DNA of 6,643 nt from Bacteroidota bacterium (GTDB lineage Bacteria > Bacteroidota > Ignavibacteria > UBA10030 > UBA8401): positions 544 to 7,186 of the forward strand of contig DMPG01000253.1 in NCBI GenBank assembly GCA_003456055.1, written 5' to 3'. Below, piece after piece: positions 1 to 6,006 of the stretch; position 1 is the first letter of the stretch; each line of letters opens with the position of its first letter. The translations under genes and the position numbers were made by a program. Under the pieces are notes generated by a model. It was not told the origin of the DNA. It ran no database searches and was given only the letters and a program-made list of their open reading frames with translations.

Positions 1-783
1 GCACACTTTTGCCTGTTCGTTCACAACAAAGCCGAGCTTTTTAAGTAATTGCAGATTGTCATGATGACTTTTCAACGGAACATCGTTTGTCCTGAGAAAA
101 TAGGTGAACATATTCAGGCGCCGCTGTGCAACAATCTTTGGGTCCTGTAATTTTAATGTCCCTGAAGTTGTATTGCGAGCGTTAATGAATGTCTTTTCAC
201 CTGATTCCTCCTGCTTTTTGTTCATTGCCGCAAAATCTTTTTTGTTCATGTAGATCTCGCCGCGAACCTCAAAATTTTTCGGTAGTCCTTTTCCGTTATT
301 AACGCGCAACGGGATCGAACGAATCGTTTTCAGGTTTCCCGAGATATCATCACCTTGAGTTCCATCGCCGCGGGTTGCTCCTTGAATAAAAATTCCGTCC
401 CGATACATTAAACTGATGGCAACTCCATCGATCTTTAATTCTGCAACAAAACGATAGGATTGGTCGCCGAGAATATCACGGACACGTTTGTCAAAATCCA
501 ATAGTTCTTGCTCACTGTACGTATTTGACAGTGACAACATTGAAACTTCGTGTGTTACAGACGGAAATTCTTTCGTGGGTTGTCCTCCCACTCGTTGTGA
601 AGGGGAATCAGGGGTGATCAGCTCCGGATGTTGTTTCTCCAATGCAAGAAGCTGTTCCATCAATTGATCGTACTCAACGTCCGATATCGAAGGTTGGGAA
701 AGGACGTAATACTTATAATCGTGATCGCGTAATGCGTCCCGAAGTTTTTCGATCTTTTGTTGAAGAGTGCCGGCTGTTCCCAT
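1..783 (-). CDS. ligA: NAD+-dependent DNA ligase LigA, N-terminal 261 residues (partial, runs off the left edge)
   Basis: LigA seals nicks in DNA during replication and repair, using NAD+ to adenylate an active-site lysine. Translating down from position 783 gives 261 uninterrupted codons to the window edge; the family is usually about 670 aa, so the OB-fold, zinc-finger, HhH and BRCT domains lie outside. Domain Ia (about 1-70) shows the NMN-binding pattern with Tyr25/Tyr26, Asp35, Tyr38 and Asp39. The nucleotidyltransferase domain has the KIDG motif with catalytic Lys117 (E. coli Lys115), TRGDG at 137-141, and VRGEIYM with Glu176 (E. coli Glu173). Arg203 in ARNTTSGTLKLQDP corresponds to E. 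coli Arg200; this form is typical of Bacteroidota/Chlorobiota enzymes as I know them. The ATG start overlaps the stop of the upstream rodZ-like gene (TAATG), and its first residues fit the family's N-terminal helix, which supports the start. The upstream bases are A-rich with no Shine-Dalgarno, suggesting coupling to the preceding gene. The function is secure. Confidence 0.97.
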   Translation of the reverse strand, partial: MGTAGTLQQKIEKLRDALRDHDYKYYVLSQPSISDVEYDQLMEQLLALEKQHPELITPDSPSQRVGGQPTKEFPSVTHEVSMLSLSNTYSEQELLDFDKRVRDILGDQSYRFVAELKIDGVAISLMYRDGIFIQGATRGDGTQGDDISGNLKTIRSIPLRVNNGKGLPKNFEVRGEIYMNKKDFAAMNKKQEESGEKTFINARNTTSGTLKLQDPKIVAQRRLNMFTYFLRTNDVPLKSHHDNLQLLKKLGFVVNEQAKVC

Positions 784-1577
784 TATTTTTTGAGAATGTT
801 TTCTGCGCTGATCTTTACGTTACGAATGCGTTTTCCTCTTTCTCCAATGGAGGGCAATTCAATACCGTTCAAGATCAATTTTACAACACCGCCATCGCTG
901 ACTGAAACATAGAAATGTTTTTTCGCAACATAGGTTCTGTACCGTCCGCTTAACATATATCCGCTTCGAGGAGGGAGTGAATCGCGAATGATGGTGATCC
1001 ACACTGAATCACTCGAGACAATGCGCAGCACAAGTGAGTCAATCGTTGGCGGTAAAATATTTACGACGGCAGCAGTATCGATTGAATCACGTATCGCTGT
1101 TGGTTGTAATTGTTCTTGGCTCTTAACAACTTCTTGGAATGATGTTTCTTTAACAGGATTAAGTGGAGGGAGTGTCTCGAAATAGTTTAAGAAATAGAAT
1201 ACTGCTGCAGCGACGATGAATAGGGCAGTTATCGTGAATATTTGAACACGGGAACGACGGTTCTCCTTTAATTCTTTATCGACTTTTTCCGGTTTTAGGT
1301 ACAATCGAATATCATCAGTCGACGCTGCCGTCTCTTGTTTTTGTTCGGGTGTACTTTGGATATCGTATTTATGCAACACTTCTGCTGCGTTTAACCCAAT
1401 CGCTTCTGCATATGCTTTGATGAATGCGCGAACATACGTCTGGGGCAGCACATCGAACGTGCCTTGTTCAATTGCCTGAAGGTACTTGTTACTGATGCGG
1501 GTGTGCTTTGCGATGTCAGCAATCGTGATATTTTTAGCCTCACGTGTGTTTCGCAGTTCTTCTGAGAATGAATTCAT
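783..1577 (-). CDS. rodZ: RodZ-like membrane protein: helix-turn-helix, one transmembrane segment, DUF4115-like C-terminus
   Basis: 264 aa. Residues 5-70 form a RodZ-type helix-turn-helix (HTH_25): LRNTREAKNITIADIAKHT, then a helix with YLQAIEQG and the characteristic LPQTYVRAFIKAYAEAIGL. A basic patch (ENRRSR, 105-110) precedes a single transmembrane helix at about 111-130, so the HTH should face the cytoplasm. A linker (131-180) leads to a beta-rich C-terminal domain (about 181-255, WITIIRDS and later GIELPSIGERGKR) resembling DUF4115 of RodZ. In well-studied bacteria RodZ links MreB filaments to the membrane and helps set rod shape; the HTH there binds MreB rather than DNA. The length is shorter than E. 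coli RodZ (about 337 aa), which is common in other phyla. The TAA stop overlaps the ligA ATG. The gene lies 87 bp after the kinase gene. The family assignment is firm. The shape-determining role is inferred, since mreB is not in view. Confidence 0.82.
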   Translation of the reverse strand: MNSFSEELRNTREAKNITIADIAKHTRISNKYLQAIEQGTFDVLPQTYVRAFIKAYAEAIGLNAAEVLHKYDIQSTPEQKQETAASTDDIRLYLKPEKVDKELKENRRSRVQIFTITALFIVAAAVFYFLNYFETLPPLNPVKETSFQEVVKSQEQLQPTAIRDSIDTAAVVNILPPTIDSLVLRIVSSDSVWITIIRDSLPPRSGYMLSGRYRTYVAKKHFYVSVSDGGVVKLILNGIELPSIGERGKRIRNVKISAENILKK

Positions 1578-1664
1578 TGAATTTCAATTGTCTTACTGTT
1601 GGGTTGTTTCTATAAGGTAAAAAAAAAAGTGATCGGCTACAAGAAACAATATAGAGCAGTACAG
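1578..1664 (-). other. Intergenic gap with a 10-nt homopolymer and an 8-bp inverted repeat
   Basis: This is the longest gap in the window (87 bp), between the hybrid kinase stop and the rodZ-like start. The plus strand has ten A residues at 1619-1628, read as T10 in the direction of transcription. Around it are perfect 8-bp arms, ttgtttct at 1604-1611 and agaaacaa at 1642-1649, with a 30-nt spacer. No GC-rich stem directly precedes the T tract, so it does not qualify as a standard intrinsic terminator. I also find no clear -35/-10 pair or Bacteroidota TTTG/TAnnTTTG promoter. It may hold a promoter or partial attenuator for rodZ-ligA, but the sequence does not decide this. Confidence 0.4.
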
Positions 1665-3851
1665 TTAAACATCCAATACTTCGCGGACTTTCCTTGCCAG
1701 CTCTTCAATTTTGTATGGTTTTTGCAGAAAACCATCGATGTTCTTCGCAAATTTTTTTTCTTCAAGAATTGCATCGCTATATCCGCTGGAAATAATGACT
1801 TTACATTTTAATTTCAAGGATTTAATTTTTTCAAATACTTTTTTGCCGCCGATCTGAGGCATATTCATATCAAGGAGTACAAGATCGAACTTTTTCCTCC
1901 TCGAGAGAATGGCAATTGCTTCTTTTCCTCCTGCTGCCGGTGTTACCGAATAACCCATGTCACTCAGCATTGCGCACAACGTTTGGAGTACAAATTCTTC
2001 ATCATCAATGACCAAAACATCCTCGTTGCCACCGACAACTTTTTTTGTTTGTGATACATACATATCCAACGGAATCTTGTCATAGAGAGGGAAGGTGAGA
2101 CTAAACGTGGTACCCTTTCCAACTTCACTATTGAATGAAACAGTACTGTTATGCGATTTCATTACACCGTAAACAACGGAGAGTCCTAATCCTGTACCTT
2201 TGCCTTGACCTTTCGTGGAAAAGAATGGCACATAGATTTGCTGCTGCACCTCTTTTGACATTCCTGTTCCCGAATCACTCACATTGACGACAACGGTTTT
2301 TTCTTTTTTGATATCAACAATTGTTTGAATGATCAACGTACCGCCGGATGGCATTGCATCTCGGGCATTGATGAGAAGATTTAAAATTGCTTGTTGTATC
2401 TGTCCTTCATCTCCGTTAATGATCGCAGGCATCGCTGAAAAGTCACGCACAATGTCGATGACGGAATTTGCACTTGGTTCAAAGATTCGAAGAGTTTCAT
2501 CAATGATTACATTAAGATTGATTGGATGGAATTCAATGGGAGTTCTTCGTGCAAATGTAAGCAGTTGGTTTGTCAGCGATTTTCCGCGCGTAGAGGCGGT
2601 CTCAATGATATCAACGAACGGGTAGATCTTATTCGTTGGCCTCATACGCCTCCGCATGATCGATGATGCCCCCATAATTGATGTCAAGATATTATTGAAG
2701 TCGTGAGCGATCCCTCCGGCAAGATTACCGATGCTGTCGATTTTTTGTGCTTGCACAATCTTTTGTTCGAGCAGCTTCTTTTCCGTGATGTCACGAACAA
2801 CACAACGCATTAAGACAGGTTTATTGTTCTCATCATACACTAATGATGTCTTGACGGAAACATCAATCAAATTTCCTGATTGGGTTATCATTTGTTCTTC
2901 GCTGCCGTGGATCTCCTTCTTTTCTCCGAATGAATTTATCAGGAAAGTATTGATGTTTGCATGCATTTCAACCGGGTAAAGGAATGTTAAATGTTGACCA
3001 ATAATATCGGTTTTTGCATAACACAATGTCTGAGATTCCGTTATGTTACAATTAACGATTATTCCATTATTGTCGACGAGATGATACATATCCGGAGAAT
3101 GTTCAAATAGATCGGCGTATCGTTTTTCTGATTCGGTGAGTTTATCAAAAAGGTGAGCATTGTTCAAAGCAACGCTGATCTGATTGCTGAATGCGGCGAT
3201 CAGGCTCACTTTCCGTTCAGGAAAAAATTCCTTTGTTACGCTTGCAAGCAGTAATATTCCTTCCGTTTTGTCGGCAACTTTTAAAGGAACCGATACCCAC
3301 GAAATGATATTCAATTCGTGGACATTATTATTAAATACTATTCCCTCGGTGGTGTTCGTCTCTGCATTCGTACGAATCTCTTGCGTCCACTCTAAAAATG
3401 TTTTGCTCGATAACATTTTAGTTGAAAAAAAACCGAAATCAGCACCAAATGTTTTTTTCAATTCCAATGTATCGCCTTGAAGGACGTAAAGCCAGCCGTA
3501 TTCTGTCTTCAAAATTCTGGCGACATTGTGCAGGGCATTACTGAAGATATAATTCAGGTTAATCGATTTGCTGACAACTTGCGCTACGGTATTGAGTGCT
3601 TCAAGATCACGGCGTTGTTCTTCCAACTGCTGGCCGTATTTCAGTGAAAAATATACGCTTGCAAAACCGATCGTGCCTGCAGTGAGAATGCTGATGAAAT
3701 CGAGGACTCCGAACTCTTTTTTGATCAGAATATTTGCCGTTATGATCGTGACCATCATGACAATGACGGCAGTTGAAGCAACGATCTGAGCTTGTTCTAC
3801 AAGTCCGAGATTGAAACTGATGGATTGGACCCGCTTGAGGAATTTTCTCAT
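1665..3851 (-). CDS. Membrane-anchored hybrid sensor histidine kinase (2TM-GAF-PAS-HisKA-HATPase-receiver)
   Basis: 728 aa. A transmembrane hairpin (about 22-43 and 49-71) has a loop of only about five residues, so there is essentially no periplasmic sensor. A short helical linker (72-90) leads to a GAF domain (about 88-232) and a PAS domain (about 243-356, ending MRCVVRDITEKK). The HisKA box is GGIAHDFNNILT with phosphoacceptor His383. The ATPase domain has the N box NLLINARDAM (Asn491/Asn495), G1 DSGTGM (526-531), F box VPFFSTK (541-547) and G2 GKGTGLGLS (550-558). The C-terminal receiver (about 611-727) has acidic Asp616/Asp617, phosphoacceptor Asp661 in LLDMNMP, Ser688, and Lys711-Pro712. 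All catalytic residues are present. The HDFNN H box and terminal receiver recall CckA-type kinases. Signals must be cytosolic or membrane-borne, sensed by GAF/PAS; the ligand is unknown. It follows two response regulators by 21 nt, which suggests they are partners or phosphate acceptors. No HPt domain is visible in the window. Confidence 0.93.
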   Translation of the reverse strand: MRKFLKRVQSISFNLGLVEQAQIVASTAVIVMMVTIITANILIKKEFGVLDFISILTAGTIGFASVYFSLKYGQQLEEQRRDLEALNTVAQVVSKSINLNYIFSNALHNVARILKTEYGWLYVLQGDTLELKKTFGADFGFFSTKMLSSKTFLEWTQEIRTNAETNTTEGIVFNNNVHELNIISWVSVPLKVADKTEGILLLASVTKEFFPERKVSLIAAFSNQISVALNNAHLFDKLTESEKRYADLFEHSPDMYHLVDNNGIIVNCNITESQTLCYAKTDIIGQHLTFLYPVEMHANINTFLINSFGEKKEIHGSEEQMITQSGNLIDVSVKTSLVYDENNKPVLMRCVVRDITEKKLLEQKIVQAQKIDSIGNLAGGIAHDFNNILTSIMGASSIMRRRMRPTNKIYPFVDIIETASTRGKSLTNQLLTFARRTPIEFHPINLNVIIDETLRIFEPSANSVIDIVRDFSAMPAIINGDEGQIQQAILNLLINARDAMPSGGTLIIQTIVDIKKEKTVVVNVSDSGTGMSKEVQQQIYVPFFSTKGQGKGTGLGLSVVYGVMKSHNSTVSFNSEVGKGTTFSLTFPLYDKIPLDMYVSQTKKVVGGNEDVLVIDDEEFVLQTLCAMLSDMGYSVTPAAGGKEAIAILSRRKKFDLVLLDMNMPQIGGKKVFEKIKSLKLKCKVIISSGYSDAILEEKKFAKNIDGFLQKPYKIEELARKVREVLDV

Positions 3852-3872
3852 AATGAGGGATGGAGTACGTTG

Positions 3873-4868
3873 TTAAATGTCGATCGTGCGCTGCATCTCC
3901 CGCACCCGTCGTAACCGTCCTTCTACCGCTGCAAGCAAGAGATCATTGTCAATTGGTTTGGTAAGATAATCATCAACGCCAAGTTTCTTTCCTGTTCGGA
4001 ACAGTTCTTTTTGATTGAGTGCAGAAATAAAGATGAATGGTGTTGAAGCAAAGCGTTCAATTGAACGGAATTTTTCATAGAACATAAAACCATTCATGTT
4101 CTGATGACCGAATGCTATATCACAAAGGACAAGATCGGGTGAAAAATGCTCAAGCAAGGTCAACGCTTCTTCTCCTGAAGTGGTAGTCAACGAGTGGTAG
4201 CCGTTCTTTTTCAATAACATTTCTATGAGCAGCAGAAAATGCTCATCATCATCCAATGCAAGAATCACTCCTTTTGAATTGAGAGATTTTATGAGGCGAT
4301 CAACCTTTGGCTGTAAAATGAGCTCTTCATCATCGGTAAGTTGGAACTGTCCTTTTAAACCCGCAAAATCCCGCAATCCTTTGTTCCAGCCATTTTTTAT
4401 TGCATTGAGATAACAGGTCATTCGTGCATTTTGTTCGAGGTAGTCGTGTTCATCTTTTGAAACAGCGAAGAATGTTTGCATTGCATTGATCCGTTCCTGT
4501 TCAAACGGAGTAATATGACCGTCTATCCAAACTTCATCCAACAATTTTTTATATGCCTCAAGGATCGCATCGGATAATTTTCGATGAAGAACTGTCGGAA
4601 CCGGTTCAGATTTCTTCTCTTCCGGCAAAGTGGGTGCGGCCTGAACGTGTTGTTTCGGTGAAGGCTGAGACGCTGAAGACCCTTCTTTTTCCTTTTTCTC
4701 ATTGATCAGCGCAGAGACTCTTTCACTGTATGCACGAGCATAGATATTCTTTGGATTGATCTCAAGGATATTTTCAATAAGTTTTGTTGCTTGATCAAGG
4801 TTTCCGGCCTTTACGACCTTGTCTACTTCGCGAAGCAACTCACTGATATTTTTTGACGGTTCACTCAT
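3873..4868 (-). CDS. Response regulator, TPR-like / TerB-like / C-terminal receiver (shorter paralogue)
   Basis: 331 aa, no signal peptide or membrane segment, so cytosolic. Residues 7-57 form a TPR-like helix pair (LDQATKLIENILEINPKN). Residues 58-95 are a Lys/Glu/Ser/Pro linker. A helical domain follows at about 100-195, with LLDEVWIDGHITPFEQ; the DGxIT..E pattern resembles TerB/DjlA-type domains. The receiver (about 200-322) has acidic Asp206/Asp207 (and Asp208), phosphoacceptor Asp250, Ser282 and Lys304-Pro305, so it should be phosphorylatable. After Asp250 the loop reads IAFGHQNMNG, two residues longer than the usual form and without its proline. There is no DNA-binding or enzyme domain, so output is probably by protein contact. 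It is a clear paralogue of the gene just upstream (about 60% identical over the receiver by my hand alignment). It starts 28 nt after that gene and ends 21 nt before the hybrid kinase, whose phosphate it may accept. No Shine-Dalgarno is visible. The specific target is unknown. Confidence 0.9.
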   Translation of the reverse strand: MSEPSKNISELLREVDKVVKAGNLDQATKLIENILEINPKNIYARAYSERVSALINEKKEKEGSSASQPSPKQHVQAAPTLPEEKKSEPVPTVLHRKLSDAILEAYKKLLDEVWIDGHITPFEQERINAMQTFFAVSKDEHDYLEQNARMTCYLNAIKNGWNKGLRDFAGLKGQFQLTDDEELILQPKVDRLIKSLNSKGVILALDDDEHFLLLIEMLLKKNGYHSLTTTSGEEALTLLEHFSPDLVLCDIAFGHQNMNGFMFYEKFRSIERFASTPFIFISALNQKELFRTGKKLGVDDYLTKPIDNDLLLAAVEGRLRRVREMQRTIDI

Positions 4869-4896
4869 AGGGAAGGTTTTTCATAAATTTGTTCCA

Positions 4897-6006
4897 CTAA
4901 TTTACCCGCCGCAGTTCTCGCGAACGGCGAAGTTTTCCTTCAACGGTTGCCAGCAGCATTTCTGTGTCAATCGGTTTTAAAAGATAATCATCGGCACCCA
5001 GTTTTTTCCCTGTTCGGATAAGTACGTCCTGATCCAGAGCGCTCAGAAATATGAATGGCGTTGTAAGGAATTTATCAATGGAGCGGAACTTTTCATAGAA
5101 TGCAAAACCGCTCATGTTCGGCTTGGTGAAATTGATGTCACAGATAACAATGTCTGGCGTCATTGAATCCAGTAATTGTAATCCTTCTTCAGCGGTTGTT
5201 GCCGTAAAACAATAATAGCCACCCTCGCTCAACAAACCTTTGATCACAGATAAGAAAGGAACTTCGTCATCCAACACTAACACAGATCCATTCGATTGAA
5301 GGGATTGCAGTAATTGAAACACTTTTGGTTCAAGACTAATTTGTTCGAGGTCTGTAACAAGGAATTTTTTTCTCAATGCATCAAAATTAGTTATTCCTTT
5401 ACGCCATTCATCTTTAATGGAATTCAAATACGATGTCAACCGGACATCTTTTTCGATGACGGCATGTTCGTCTTGAGTGATGGCGAATGTTTCCCGCATC
5501 GACTCTACTCTGGATTGTTCATCGACGGTGATCGCACCGTCACTCCATATTTCCATCAGTAACGTTTTATAGGCTTCGGATGCGACAGCTGATCGCTTGA
5601 TCAAATTGTGTTTGGTCTCAATCTTTGGCGTCTCGATTTGCTGTTCTTGTTTCACCCATTTCCATTTTGTCGGGGCCGGGTCAGCTTTCGGACTGCGAGT
5701 CGGTTCAACGATCGGGATCGTCTTCGTAGGTTCTACTGTTTCTGTTTTAGGAATTTCTTTTATTTGGTCAGGAATTTGTTCGCTGAACTTTGCTTCTAAC
5801 GTTTTTCGCTCTGCATCGACCCGTGAAATGCCCTTTGCTTCCATGAGCGAAATAATTCTTTCTCGATAAGCTTTACCGTATACATTCTTCGGCTCAAGCG
5901 AAAATATCTTATTGATGTATTTCATCGCTTCTTCAAGATTTGCATTCTTGATCTCTTTGTCAGCTAATCGGAGAAAGTCACTGATACTTTTTTGGTTTTT
6001 GGTCAT
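4897..6006 (-). CDS. Response regulator, TPR-like / TerB-like / C-terminal receiver (longer paralogue)
   Basis: 369 aa, cytosolic. Residues 7-57 form a TPR-like helix pair (LEEAMKYINKIFSLEPKN), closely matching the downstream paralogue. Residues 58-137 are a low-complexity linker rich in Pro, Thr, Lys and Glu, about 40 residues longer than in the paralogue, which accounts for nearly all of the size difference. The middle helical domain (about 140-235) carries LLMEIWSDGAITVDEQ and IKDEWRKGITNF, a TerB/DjlA-like DGxIT..E pattern. The receiver (about 240-362) has Asp246/Asp247, phosphoacceptor Asp290, Ser322 and Lys344-Pro345, all intact. The loop after Asp290 (INFTKPNMSG) is two residues longer than standard. 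The ATG overlaps the aroE stop (ATGA), so translation is probably coupled, and a small hairpin precedes it. With no output domain, it probably signals by binding partners. It is encoded with a paralogue and a hybrid kinase, which makes a phosphotransfer module likely, though this is inferred from context. Confidence 0.9.
   Translation of the reverse strand: MTKNQKSISDFLRLADKEIKNANLEEAMKYINKIFSLEPKNVYGKAYRERIISLMEAKGISRVDAERKTLEAKFSEQIPDQIKEIPKTETVEPTKTIPIVEPTRSPKADPAPTKWKWVKQEQQIETPKIETKHNLIKRSAVASEAYKTLLMEIWSDGAITVDEQSRVESMRETFAITQDEHAVIEKDVRLTSYLNSIKDEWRKGITNFDALRKKFLVTDLEQISLEPKVFQLLQSLQSNGSVLVLDDEVPFLSVIKGLLSEGGYYCFTATTAEEGLQLLDSMTPDIVICDINFTKPNMSGFAFYEKFRSIDKFLTTPFIFLSALDQDVLIRTGKKLGADDYLLKPIDTEMLLATVEGKLRRSRELRRVN

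Larger units (their letters stand above)
3873..6006 (-). repeat. Diverged tandem duplication of the response-regulator gene
   Basis: The two adjacent regulator genes share the same domain order. They align without gaps over the last roughly 127 residues, with about 76 identities by hand count. The similarity also covers the N-terminal helix pair and the TerB-like domain, while the linkers differ in length and composition. At DNA level, parts of the receivers still match closely, for example near 3960-3998 and 4978-5016. This indicates an old in-place duplication of a whole gene, with both copies kept intact, and not a recent assembly artefact. Confidence 0.85.

Noticed and set aside
642..905. 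Plus-strand open frame of 87 codons across the ligA/rodZ junction
   Set aside because: It lies wholly opposite two well-supported minus-strand genes and its translation has no recognisable domain, so it is a shadow frame.
1359..1577. Helix-turn-helix protein as a DNA-binding transcription regulator of the operon
   Set aside because: The HTH is followed by a transmembrane helix and a DUF4115-like domain, the RodZ arrangement, in which the HTH is known to contact MreB. A DNA role cannot be excluded but is not favoured.
1619..1649. Intrinsic terminator after the hybrid kinase
   Set aside because: There is a T10 run, but no stable GC-rich stem directly before it; the only perfect arms lie on either side of the run, not before it.
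2329..3789. Several plus-strand open frames of 73-98 codons opposite the hybrid kinase
   Set aside because: They are antisense to a kinase with complete catalytic motifs and show no domain, start signal or neighbour logic.
5597..5869. Plus-strand frame with a hydrophobic, Cys/Gly/Val-rich translation that looks like a small membrane protein
   Set aside because: It is the antisense reading of the response regulator's Pro/Thr/Lys/Glu linker; the apparent hydrophobicity is a by-product of that codon composition.
3873..6006. The two regulators as one gene split by a frameshift, or as an assembly duplication
   Set aside because: Each is a complete protein with its own start, stop and full domain set, and they differ at about 40% of receiver positions, so they are genuine paralogues.
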